Origin: Stenomitos rutilans HA7619-LM2
GTDB lineage: Bacteria; Cyanobacteriota; Cyanobacteriia; Leptolyngbyales; Leptolyngbyaceae
Assembly: GCA_019358945.1 (NCBI GenBank)
Contig: JAHHIE010000002.1
Coordinates: forward strand, 1 to 64,000
Direction: 5' to 3'
DNA length: 64,000 nucleotides
Shown here: in pieces, positions 41,800-49,061 of the stretch
How the letters are laid out: every line of letters starts with the position of its first letter
How positions within the stretch are numbered: the first letter of the stretch is position 1
Notes under the pieces: generated by a model
Seen by the model: only the letters and a program-made list of their open reading frames with translations
Told to the model about the DNA's origin: nothing
Database searches by the model: none
Program-made: the position numbers and the translations under genes

Positions 41800-43087
41800 C
41801 CCCGCGCTTAAGCGACGGGGATTTTTAAGAGTTCCAGAAACGGATTCTTAAAGGCGAAGTCAATGCGCCCCTACTGACTCCACTAAGGTCAAGCCCCAAT
41901 GTTGCCGCTACTTTAGCGATACAATTAGCCGCCCCATTGCAATCAGCGTTGAGATACCAGTTCATTGCGGTTCTGAACAAACCCCGCTTGACTCGTTTCC
42001 CTGACGACTGCCACCCTTCGGGTTTTTCACCGTGAGCAGGTAGGCTATCGCCATCCAGGAAACTAGCGGCTGAGGTGTTGGCTTCCTCATGCTCAATCAA
42101 CTCCATGCCGTACTGTTCGCACAGTTGAGCAACCCGAGTCTTAAGCCGTGCTGTGGGGATTTGGACAAACTTTTGATTTGTCTTGCGTCCCATGTTGGCA
42201 TTCTGCTTTTGTCCCTGGTTCCAACCGAACACAATCCGACCGATACCATGCTTCAGGCAGTGATCAATCACTAGCCTTGCTGCTTTGTTCACAGCATCCC
42301 GCATCTGTCGATTGCGCTTTTCAGTGATGTTCGCAAGCTGCTTAGACCAGAAACCTTGAGGCTGATTCTTTTTGAGCGTGGCAATCCGCTTGTTGTACCA
42401 CTGGTTTAAGGCTTTCAGGTGCTTGCCATCCACAATAAAACTTGTGCCAACATTGCTTACACAAGTCAGCCAGTTGTTAATGCCGTGGTCAATGCCAAGC
42501 ACTTTAGCAGGGTCTAGCTGAGTGACGACTTTCTGCACTGGATAGACAAACTCAGCGTAGAAAGCCCCATTTCTAGGTAGAATGCGAACCTCTTTGATCT
42601 GCTGCCAATCCAGGTTGGACGGCATTGGGAGAAAGATTTCCTCAATACCAAACCACGCCTTAACCTGAGCACCAAGCGGGATTCTAATGCCTTCCTCAAA
42701 CAGTTTGAGCCATCGCTTAGGATAGCTGACCGTGAAGAGTCCAGCCTTGCGATAGTTAGGCAGTGATGGCTTTTCAGCCAGTTCACCCCGTCTCCATAAC
42801 TTCAGCAGTTCACGGAACGACCGGAAAGCTTCAGCCACAGAGTTGCAGGTCTGCTGTGCCGATGAAACGTACATCGCTGTGAAATGGCGGTTCTTAGATC
42901 GTGCCATCTCCTCACAAATTGCCGCTCGCCCCACGTACTTCTTTGTTTTGAAGTAGATCTGACGAGCGTAGTAGAGAGAGCAGTTGTAGACCTTGTTGGA
43001 TTCAGAGCAAAGATACTCAAGAATTGCCTGAGTACCTGCGTCTGGATGCAACAGAACTGGTTGGCATCCAAATTTAGTATTCGACAT
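41800..43087 (-). mobile_element. Solo tnpB element C (IS1341-type)
   Basis: A tnpB without tnpA. The right end at 41800-41820 is the hairpin CCCCGcGCTTAAGCGaCGGGG, a shape typical of cyanobacterial tnpB right ends and omegaRNA scaffolds. The left end is not seen: tnpB starts inside the 3' end of the 43074 gene. Confidence 0.65.
41825..43087 (-). CDS. tnpB: TnpB with relocated RuvC-II glutamate
   Basis: 420 residues from ATG 43087 (MSNTKFGCQPVLLHPDAG). RuvC-I Asp in GIDHGINNWL and RuvC-III Asp in NADCNGAANCI are present. The canonical RuvC-II Glu is absent: the strand reads RIVFGWNQGQKQN. An alternative Glu pair lies ~40 residues on in IEHEEANTSAASFLDGD, as in the TnpB/Fanzor group with a rearranged active site. 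The CxxC zinc finger is missing too. Overlaps the upstream gene's end by 14 bases. Confidence 0.85.
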   Translation of the reverse strand: MSNTKFGCQPVLLHPDAGTQAILEYLCSESNKVYNCSLYYARQIYFKTKKYVGRAAICEEMARSKNRHFTAMYVSSAQQTCNSVAEAFRSFRELLKLWRRGELAEKPSLPNYRKAGLFTVSYPKRWLKLFEEGIRIPLGAQVKAWFGIEEIFLPMPSNLDWQQIKEVRILPRNGAFYAEFVYPVQKVVTQLDPAKVLGIDHGINNWLTCVSNVGTSFIVDGKHLKALNQWYNKRIATLKKNQPQGFWSKQLANITEKRNRQMRDAVNKAARLVIDHCLKHGIGRIVFGWNQGQKQNANMGRKTNQKFVQIPTARLKTRVAQLCEQYGMELIEHEEANTSAASFLDGDSLPAHGEKPEGWQSSGKRVKRGLFRTAMNWYLNADCNGAANCIAKVAATLGLDLSGVSRGALTSPLRIRFWNS

Positions 43088-43454
43088 CAGCCCACCAATC
43101 GCCATCTTGCATATACATTTCAAACCCTGGATTATTGACCTCAATAAAGGCTTCTAGCTCAGATTTCATTACGGAGTTGCCAGTTTCGTAATCAGGGCAC
43201 ACTTGAGCCGTTGCAAAAGCCTGTTTATTTGCCGCAATCGCCTTGTTGGTGACATCAATTAAGCCCTGCCAAAAATCAAGTTCATCTTTTAACTTCTCTG
43301 GCTCGTCACTGTAAACAACCCTTGATGAAGCAATCTCAAATCTATAAGCCTGAGCAATCCGGGTCATCAACTCTTCAAAGCAAGTTGCTTCCCTCGCTTT
43401 AGATTGAGCTTGATTTGCCCTATTTGAAAGGCTCACAACATAATCCGTTGTCAT
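43074..43454 (-). CDS. Unknown 126-residue protein
   Basis: Helical N-terminal two thirds (ANQAQSKAREATCFEELMTRIAQ split by loops), C-terminal MYMQDGDWWADVEY. No family recognised. Its 3' end overlaps the tnpB start, so the last residues may derive from the insertion. Confidence 0.5.
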   Translation of the reverse strand: MTTDYVVSLSNRANQAQSKAREATCFEELMTRIAQAYRFEIASSRVVYSDEPEKLKDELDFWQGLIDVTNKAIAANKQAFATAQVCPDYETGNSVMKSELEAFIEVNNPGFEMYMQDGDWWADVEY

Positions 43455-43568
43455 ACTTTGTTGTCTCCTTTATACTTATCGACGAGGTTGTCTGCCTTCT
43501 GTAATAGTTGGATGGGCTTTGTTGAGAGCGCTTCCGATTGCAGTCGGGGCGCTCTTTTGCTTTGGGCG

Positions 43569-43736
43569 TTAATCTTTAGTCGCTTCTTCTACCTCCTTTT
43601 TCGCTTCCTCATTTCTGGTTTCCACCCACAGGGTTTTATCGTGCTTGGCAATTGTGTAGCGACCCCCTTGAGGGCTTTCGTAGTCTGTGTTCTCGCCTTC
43701 TTCCAACTTTGATGCCGCAATAAAAAGGCCTAACAT
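43569..43736 (-). CDS. Small 55-residue protein
   Basis: From ATG 43736, preceded by a good ribosome site GAGGAG. MLGLFIAASKLEEGENTDYE then a beta-hairpin (RYTIAKHDKTLWVETR) and an acidic/basic helix. Unknown. Confidence 0.55.
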   Translation of the reverse strand: MLGLFIAASKLEEGENTDYESPQGGRYTIAKHDKTLWVETRNEEAKKEVEEATKD

Positions 43737-43817
43737 TGTTTTCTCCTCGTAGTGAATAGTGCTTGAAGCGCGATCGCTCACGCTGTTCGCAGGCAGCAGC
43801 AAAATGACTGAGACGGT

Positions 43818-44117
43818 CTAGCTTTGCGGGTTTTCCCATTCCTGAATGACTGAGATTGCATTGCCCGTCACTTGCCCGACCTTTCGCCACCCGTCAGTAG
43901 TCCTAAGCAAAATTCGCTCTTGATGGCTAGAGTAACCGGGGTCAAAACTACACTTCAGTGTTTGGCAGATAGTTTTTGCCTGCTGTACTTGATCTGGCGC
44001 AGCGTGAACAGCCACACCGCCAGCAGTGATATTTGCTTCAATACCAACTTGGGTAAGAAGCTCGATGAGATCAAGTGCGGTTTGATAGCCGCAGCATTCA
44101 GCCGTAAACAAAGCCAT
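43818..44117 (-). CDS. Unknown 99-residue protein
   Basis: From ATG 44117 (MALFTAECCGYQTALDLIEL). An alpha-beta pattern like a small ferredoxin-fold domain (ANITAGGVAVHAAPDQVQQA), then RTTDGWRKVGQVTG. No family recognised. Confidence 0.5.
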   Translation of the reverse strand: MALFTAECCGYQTALDLIELLTQVGIEANITAGGVAVHAAPDQVQQAKTICQTLKCSFDPGYSSHQERILLRTTDGWRKVGQVTGNAISVIQEWENPQS

Positions 44118-44159
44118 TTTTGAACCTCTTGGGCCGGGTGAATCGGAACGCAACTCTCG

Positions 44160-44621
44160 TTAGTGCACGCTGACGGGCTGAAACCCTTTAGCCTTGCGAT
44201 GGCGACGCTTGACGGGTGCATCGGCGTAGATTGGCTTAGCCATGATGGCATCAGCCTGAGCGAAGAGTTCGACAAGCAGTGCGCATCCCTCTTCAGCGAT
44301 TTCGTTACCAACCAGAAATTCGGAGGGATGCTCTAGATGGGAGGCGATGAAACGATCGCGCCAGTCAATGCACTGATCAAACTGTTCGCGGGTACGGTTG
44401 CCTAACCAGACGGCAGCGAAGGCGCTCATCCAGGCTAGGGCGATGACTGAGAGGATGAGGAATTCGTAGCAGCGTTGGGCCTCTTCGCTGGAAACCAACT
44501 GCCAGAAACGGACGGCGTAGGGCTTGACGCTCGCGTAGACCAATTTGAGGGCGACGTAGCCGGAAGCGAGGGTGACGATGAGCTGATGGCGGACGTTGTA
44601 GTGATTGAGTGTGGCTTGCAT
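44160..44621 (-). CDS. Two-pass membrane protein, unknown
   Basis: 153 residues with hydrophobic segments near residues 14-34 and 52-72 (FLILSVIALAWMSAFAAVWL), then a soluble helical tail ending basic (KRRHRKAKG). Function unknown. Confidence 0.5.
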   Translation of the reverse strand: MQATLNHYNVRHQLIVTLASGYVALKLVYASVKPYAVRFWQLVSSEEAQRCYEFLILSVIALAWMSAFAAVWLGNRTREQFDQCIDWRDRFIASHLEHPSEFLVGNEIAEEGCALLVELFAQADAIMAKPIYADAPVKRRHRKAKGFQPVSVH

Positions 44622-44668
44622 GGCGGGTCTCCGTGCGGTGGATGAATGGTATGCAATAAGTGGTCAAA

Positions 44669-44707
44669 AGGGCGCGCGGGAATCGAACCCGCTGAACCGA
44701 TCGCCCT
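44669..44707 (-). other. tRNA-like minihelix (acceptor plus T-arm relic)
   Basis: On the minus strand: AGGGCG, 9 bases, then GCGGG-TTCGATT-CCCGC (a consensus T-arm), one base, and CGCCCT pairing with AGGGCG, followed by TTTT. No D-arm or anticodon arm is possible in the space. It looks like a tRNA 3' half that kept an acceptor-like stem, either an attachment-site relic or a terminator for the 44713 gene. Confidence 0.5.
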
Positions 44708-44712
44708 AGTTG

Positions 44713-44886
44713 TCAGACAGCGATCGCAAGAAAAGTGCCGTTTTTGTAAAGGGCGGCGATCGCCGCAGCAAAAGCATCAGCCTCTAGCTGAGATTCAAAG
44801 CGCTTGGGGTGGCGATCGTAGCGAGAATCGAAAATCTGTTCGTATTTGCCGTTGTCGTAGATTTCAATGCGGTAATCTTGCGCCAT
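44713..44886 (-). CDS. Small 57-residue protein
   Basis: From ATG 44886 (MAQDYRIEIYDNGKYEQIFD). Compact alpha/beta with a C-terminal helix (AFAAAIAALYKNGTFLA). Unknown. The structured T-arm-like element follows its stop. Confidence 0.5.
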   Translation of the reverse strand: MAQDYRIEIYDNGKYEQIFDSRYDRHPKRFESQLEADAFAAAIAALYKNGTFLAIAV

Positions 44887-45215
44887 TGGTTCCGCGTGTG
44901 GTGTACGCTCCTCCGTCTTTCTCTCCTGCAACTTGGAATGCAGCGTTGGCGCGTTAGCGTAATTTCAGGACTGAGGACGGTTAAGCCGTTTCTGTTATCC
45001 GATTTCCATTCGGCTACCCAGCAACCCTGTGACGAACCCGACGTCGTGGTGCCCCTTTGGTGACGGCGGGCGCTTGGCGTGACCGTGTGATTGAGTTGTC
45101 TTGAGTGTGGGTGAGGTGCCGAGCCGTGAGTGCCTGGTTAGCGAGTGTTCTCAGGCGGCGTGTCGGGGGCGTAGTGTCAGTGAAGTTCTCTGTTCCCCGT
45201 CCCTCACCCATGAAT

Positions 45216-45344
45216 CTAATATAGCGTTCAACGCCACACATGTCACTATCAAAGATATACTTATCGCTTACAGCGCAGGTGGCTAAGAATAAGATGTTCT
45301 GATAGCGTTTAATGCGTTATGTATTGCTTTCAACGCTATATTAG
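45216..45344. promoter_or_regulatory. Control region with a 13-bp inverted repeat 103 bp apart
   Basis: CTAATATAGCGTT (45216-45228) and AACGCTATATTAG (45332-45344) are perfect inverses. TAGCGTT also occurs at 45303-45309 and TGCGTT at 45313-45318. They precede the XRE gene at 45374, its probable binder; distant arms suggest looping. The rest of 44890-45215 shows no gene I can support. Confidence 0.55.
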
Positions 45345-45373
45345 TAGCAACTACCCACTAACAGGAGATACTT

Positions 45374-45646
45374 ATGGATGCAGTGTTAATGCAACCCGAA
45401 GTGAGTAGAGTGTCTTGGTTACTGCGTCAAGTGATGGCGCACCGAAAAATCACTAACAAAGCCTTAGCTGAGCGTCTGGGAAAACATCCCACCACGATCG
45501 CTCGGCTGAAGGCTCAAGATACTCTGCCAGAGATCGGCAACGCTGCGATTGAAGAGATTCGCGTAGCAATTACCGAGCTGAGTAAAGATAGGTTTGGGAT
45601 CTGCCCTCTGTCTGAATTGCTTCAACTTGAAGAGGATCAGCCATGA
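45374..45646 (+). CDS. XRE-type HTH regulator
   Basis: 90 residues, AGGAG 7 bp before the start. HRKITNKALAERLGKHPTTIARLKAQ is a Cro-like HTH. C-terminal ~45 residues without known domain. First gene of a rightward run with two GIY-YIG-type frames and an antirepressor-like gene. Confidence 0.8.
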   Translation: MDAVLMQPEVSRVSWLLRQVMAHRKITNKALAERLGKHPTTIARLKAQDTLPEIGNAAIEEIRVAITELSKDRFGICPLSELLQLEEDQP

Positions 45647-45714
45647 CCTGCGGTATCTACTGCGTCACCAACACGGTGACTGAAGTGGGGCATCGCAAAA
45701 AGATCTACCGTTAG
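45643..45714 (+). pseudogene. Stub of a GIY-YIG endonuclease gene
   Basis: 23 residues, MTCGIYCVTNTVTEVGHRKK then stop. The start is the first strand of a GIY-YIG domain (GIY plus N-x-x-T-G position) and its ATG overlaps the XRE stop. The YIG half is missing. Read as a relic of a coupled nuclease gene. Confidence 0.4.
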
Positions 45715-45747
45715 CCACAAAAATTAAAGCGATTGCGAAGAACAGCT

Positions 45748-46257
45748 ATGAACATTTCAGAAGCTTTAGCGAGATACCCGTACAACTCAACACAATGGAA
45801 AGAGCTAGATTTCGAGTCGGAAATAGATTTAAAGATGGTTCTGTTTTTATCTCCTGCCAGTTATGGAATTGATTGCATGGACGCAATTCTTGTGACAGGG
45901 AAACGAGTGACGCTGTTTAATGAATTTGCTAAAAATTATCTTTTGTTTTGGCACCAAGCATTATCTGAAGTGAGACACAAAGAATCAAAGACTACTCCTG
46001 GGACAGGTGGCGCAAGAGCGGTTTACTTTTTATTTGACGACCTTCGTCAGTCTATAAAAATAGGCACTTCTCTTTGTGTAAAGCAAAGGATTAAAGACCT
46101 GCAAATGGGCACTTCAGCAAACCTTCAATGTTTGAAAACAATAAAAGGAGGTCGAGAAAAAGAGCATCAATTACATAAAAAGTTCGCTCATTTACATATT
46201 AGGGGCGAGTGGTTTAGAGCTACCTCAGAACTGATTAGTTTCATTGAGGGGTGCTAG
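45748..46257 (+). CDS. GIY-YIG (T5orf172-type) protein
   Basis: 169 residues from ATG 45748. The C-terminal ~80 residues carry the T5orf172/Mug113 branch of GIY-YIG: AVYFLFDDLRQSIKIGTS (GIY and YIG strands), KQRIKDLQMG (Arg), REKEHQLHKKF (Glu and His), HIRGEWFRA. The N-terminal half is unassigned. Stop is immediately followed by the next ATG. Confidence 0.65.
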   Translation: MNISEALARYPYNSTQWKELDFESEIDLKMVLFLSPASYGIDCMDAILVTGKRVTLFNEFAKNYLLFWHQALSEVRHKESKTTPGTGGARAVYFLFDDLRQSIKIGTSLCVKQRIKDLQMGTSANLQCLKTIKGGREKEHQLHKKFAHLHIRGEWFRATSELISFIEGC

Positions 46258-46797
46258 ATGCTAATTGAGTCGGCTCCTGGTGGAGGTTCTACGCATTCTG
46301 AGCAGATTTACTTAACCGTTGACTGCTTCAAATCACTGGCAATGATGGCAGGCACAGATCGAGGCAAAGAAGTCCGGCAGTATTTTCTTAATTGCGAACG
46401 TGACTTGAAGAGCAGAACGTTGGCACCAACGCAACCTCTCTCTGAACTGGAAGCGTTGCAAATTGCTGTTGGCAAGCTGGTGGAGCAAGAGCGTCGTGTG
46501 AGGCAATTAGAAGCCGCAAAAGAGCAGGCTGACCAGCGCCTGAGCGCGATCGAAGCTGAGCAGGATCGCTACCAAGCTCCTTGTGGTCACAAGTACACGG
46601 TGCTGGCGTATGCCAGTCTCAACAAGCTGGAACTATCCCGCAATGGGGCAGCAGTACAAGGTAAACGAGCGACTGCTCTGTGTCGCCAGCAACAGCTTGA
46701 GATCGAGCAAATCTATGATCCTCGGTTTGGCAAAGTCAACATCTACCCACAGTCGATTTTGGAGCAGGTGTTTACGGGAGTGTTAAGCCATGATTGA
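46258..46797 (+). CDS. Antirepressor-like protein (AntA/MSV199-type), N-terminally short
   Basis: 179 residues. EQIYLTVDCFKSLAMMAGTD then EVRQYFLNCERDLK is the end of an AntA/MSV199-like phage antirepressor domain; the usual first ~60 residues are missing. A coiled coil (residues ~65-105) and a C-terminal domain (HKYTVLAYASLNKLELSRNG, DPRFGKVNIYPQSILE) follow. A second copy of that C-terminus survives as a fragment at 35093. Antirepressors sequester phage repressors to trigger induction. Confidence 0.6.
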   Translation: MLIESAPGGGSTHSEQIYLTVDCFKSLAMMAGTDRGKEVRQYFLNCERDLKSRTLAPTQPLSELEALQIAVGKLVEQERRVRQLEAAKEQADQRLSAIEAEQDRYQAPCGHKYTVLAYASLNKLELSRNGAAVQGKRATALCRQQQLEIEQIYDPRFGKVNIYPQSILEQVFTGVLSHD

Positions 46798-46933
46798 CTC
46801 AACCAAAGCGACTCGTGCTGATGTGCTGATTGGCTCTTTTATTGCCGGTGGGTTTAAGCTACCTGATCAAACTTATCGAATGTCACTAGCGCCCTTGACA
46901 TTGCCGATCGCCTCTCGCCCGATTGGGGCTTAG
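46790..46933 (+). CDS. 47-residue frame coupled to the antirepressor gene
   Basis: ATG overlaps the end of the antirepressor gene. MIDSTKATRADVLIGSFIAG... has no recognised motif. It ends inside the frame of the membrane segment below; a frameshift joining the two cannot be excluded. Confidence 0.35.
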   Translation: MIDSTKATRADVLIGSFIAGGFKLPDQTYRMSLAPLTLPIASRPIGA

Positions 46934-47004
46934 TCGTCTTTGCCGTGTTTTTTGTAGCAGTATGCGCGTGGCTGGTGTGGAAGTATGGAGATAAGGACGA
47001 ATGA
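46867..47004 (+). CDS. Membrane segment frame without a clear start
   Basis: Open frame ending TGA at 47004, overlapping the ATG of the next gene. It encodes a convincing transmembrane helix (WGLVVFAVFFVAVCAWLVW) with a charged tail KYGDKDE. No ATG lies upstream in frame; a GTG at the helix middle or a shift from the 46790 frame would be needed. Confidence 0.35.
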   Translation, partial: SNLSNVTSALDIADRLSPDWGLVVFAVFFVAVCAWLVWKYGDKDE

Positions 47005-47351
47005 GTATTGAAGATTTAAAGTACAACGATTTTTGGAAGCACAAATGTTTGACTGTTGGATGTTCGTTTGAAACGTTCGATCGTCACCAGTCCATCGCTC
47101 TCAAATTGGCTCAGACACAGCTTGCTTACTCAAATACCCAAGTGGTCAAAGCTGGGGCTGAGACTATCTACCAGTGGTTTGCTAAAGGTAAAACCAAGTT
47201 GCCGCAAACTGAACAGGAAGCATTGGAATGGGCTAAAGATCTTTTGCTCAACTTGAGCGGCGATTTGCTTATTGGTGCTGCCATGATTCAAGCTTCTGCT
47301 CCTGGTTGGTTTGACGAGGCAAAGAAGGTTTGGGTTGGCGATCGCCCATAA
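47001..47351 (+). CDS. Unknown 116-residue protein
   Basis: Helical (FDRHQSIALKLAQTQLAYSN, EWAKDLLLNLSGDLLIGAAM). No family recognised. A GC-rich hairpin (CCCTTCGATC/GATCGAGGGG at 47355-47378) follows and may end the transcript. Confidence 0.5.
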   Translation: MSIEDLKYNDFWKHKCLTVGCSFETFDRHQSIALKLAQTQLAYSNTQVVKAGAETIYQWFAKGKTKLPQTEQEALEWAKDLLLNLSGDLLIGAAMIQASAPGWFDEAKKVWVGDRP

Positions 47352-47442
47352 AAACCCTTCGATCGTGCGATCGAGGGGTGAAGGGAGTTTGGTTTCAGGT
47401 TTATAGGGCATATCCCGCTACAGTTCCTATTAGGTACTTTTT

Positions 47443-47829
47443 ATGAAACACAAGGTTCAATGCTTGCTATATCGCAACGGTAATCGCTGCAAAACCTTAG
47501 TTGTGGTCGAGCCTCCGTTCACCAGTGGCGGCATATCGAAAGCCATTTGGCAAGCAAAACGACTCTTGGAAGAAAAACTTGATCAGGAGGGTTGGGATCT
47601 TGCCATTACAACGGGTGTCTCGGTTGGCAATGAAGTTGCCGAAGAGTTAGAACCTGGGGCAAGTTTGGTTGACGGTGATGTTACAGCAACTGAGTATGTC
47701 ACCGTCAACACTTCTTACGAATGGGTGTTTGAACGCCTTAAAAAACTTCATGAGTCTGTAGGCAGAGGGCAATTGCCTGGTGATGTTGGCTTTTTCCGCA
47801 AGAAACTAACAGAAAGCGATCGCTCATAA
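47443..47829 (+). CDS. Unknown 128-residue protein
   Basis: Beta strands at the N-terminus (KVQCLLYRNG, KTLVVVEPPF) and helices after. No family recognised. Convergent with the small gene at 47824. Confidence 0.5.
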   Translation: MKHKVQCLLYRNGNRCKTLVVVEPPFTSGGISKAIWQAKRLLEEKLDQEGWDLAITTGVSVGNEVAEELEPGASLVDGDVTATEYVTVNTSYEWVFERLKKLHESVGRGQLPGDVGFFRKKLTESDRS

Positions 47830-47952
47830 AATATTCTTGATCGCGAGATCGAGCCCTCGGTTGGCAGACTCAGCGTACCGTGCCGCACTACCAAGCAACT
47901 GCTTGACCGTTTCAAATTCATCTCTGGTCACTAAATCTGCTTGGTTGCTCAT
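47824..47952 (-). CDS. 42-residue helical protein
   Basis: From ATG 47952: MSNQADLVTRDEFETVKQLL then a helix (RYAESANRGLDLAIK). Short but with plausible composition; unknown. Confidence 0.4.
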   Translation of the reverse strand: MSNQADLVTRDEFETVKQLLGSAARYAESANRGLDLAIKNIL

Positions 47953-48077
47953 AGCGTTGAAGCTTGCAGAGGGGTCTACGCAAAAGGGTATCGGTATACC
48001 CAAGGTACTCCACAAACCCGTCACGGTAAAGCCACCTTATGACGGGTTTGCATGGCAGAGCTTCGCAATCTCAAACA

Positions 48078-48329
48078 TTACGCCGATCGCCGTTGCTCCC
48101 ACCGTTGTTCTTCCTCACTCTTTGGCATCACCTCGCCCGATGGCAGGAGTGCAAAGCCTCGCTTAAGTAGGGCCTGCATCGTCGCAAAGCCTTTGGACGC
48201 ACCAGGAATGCGGTAATCGGGTACCTGGTACTGGGGAAACTGCGTGTACGGCTTCCAGCCGTCACCAATGTTGAGGTACAAAAGCTTGGGTTGGTCTGGA
48301 GTTGGCGATCGCCATTGCATTTGTTGCAT
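48078..48329 (-). CDS. Unknown 83-residue protein
   Basis: From ATG 48329 (MQQMQWRSPTPDQPKLLYLN), an ATG at 48320 is an alternative. Contains RIPGASKGFATMQALLKRGF and a charged C-terminus. Unknown. Confidence 0.45.
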   Translation of the reverse strand: MQQMQWRSPTPDQPKLLYLNIGDGWKPYTQFPQYQVPDYRIPGASKGFATMQALLKRGFALLPSGEVMPKSEEEQRWEQRRSA

Positions 48330-48404
48330 CGGGTAGGCCTCAAATTTTTGCCATGTTAGCGCATGAATGATTTTACGGCGATCGCTTTGCCTGTTACCGC
48401 AGAC

Positions 48405-48436
48405 AAAAACTCCTGTCTTCACTGGCAGGGGTTTTA
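48405..48436 (-). terminator. Intrinsic terminator after the 48529 gene
   Basis: On the minus strand AAAACCCCTG pairs with CAGGAGTTTT around a short loop and runs into TTTTTG. It is also symmetric enough to work on the plus strand. About 100 bp downstream of the 48529 stop. Confidence 0.5.
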
Positions 48437-48528
48437 GTTTGACTATCTAGATTCGTCAGGCTCTGCGGTTTGTCGCCTAAGCTTGCGATTCACTAAGACT
48501 TTGTTGCTCTTCTCAGCATGCTTATAAA

Positions 48529-48885
48529 CTAGCTGCTCTTGCGTTTTTCATATGAGTCAAGCCCCCATGCAAGGCAGAACGCCTCGGAAGCATCATCCAG
48601 ATTCAGATACTCGCCGTACTTCTGCTCTTCCAGAAATTGTGTCACCACTTCTTTAGGCGTGATTCCAAGCAGCTTGGCTCTGACCTTGACCGCTGTAGCG
48701 ATCGCCTGAATATTCTCAGGCACCGTTGCCCAATCCATCAAAAATTGCTCCATCGTGCGAGTCTTTGAGGTGTCACGCACGAACACGCCTTGAGCCGCGT
48801 AAAAAATCTCAACCTCGATCGGGAGGCGCATTGGGATCGGGCGATCGCGCGGGTCTATCGACTTTGGACTCACAGACTCAACCAT
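48529..48885 (-). CDS. Unknown protein divergent from the parM operon
   Basis: 118 residues. IEVEIFYAAQGVFVRDTSKT, then helical (VPENIQAIATAVKVRAKLLG, ITPKEVVTQFLEEQKYG). No family recognised. The gap to the partition locus has TTGGTTAC twice with a 12-bp period (48945 and 48957), a possible operator. Confidence 0.45.
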   Translation of the reverse strand: MVESVSPKSIDPRDRPIPMRLPIEVEIFYAAQGVFVRDTSKTRTMEQFLMDWATVPENIQAIATAVKVRAKLLGITPKEVVTQFLEEQKYGEYLNLDDASEAFCLAWGLDSYEKRKSS

Positions 48886-48993
48886 TGGTGACTACCTAGC
48901 AACATCTTAAAGGCTTTCACTCACATCTTAGTTCTGGTTGCTAATTGGTTACCAATTTGGTTACTAAATGGAAACCATGTGCTACAGTTCTAC

Positions 48994-49033
48994 TTGTATC
49001 CACAGGTAGCCACGAGTCACCACCTGACACCAC
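48994..49033. repeat. parC-like iteron array, copy A (upstream of parM)
   Basis: TTGTAT plus CCAC-led units with a 10-bp period: CCACAGGTAG, CCACGAGTCA, CCACCTGACA, CCAC... The same 40 bp occurs at 50305-50344 with one difference. Short direct repeats with helical-turn spacing next to a ParM gene are the centromere of type II partition systems. Confidence 0.7.
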
Positions 49034-49061
49034 GAGCTACAACTACATGTTTTGGAGGGCT

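Noticed and set aside
45014-45241. Minus-strand frame of 75 codons in the 44.9-45.37 kb gap
   Set aside because: Arg/Thr-rich, no ribosome site, no neighbour coupling, and it covers an operator repeat.
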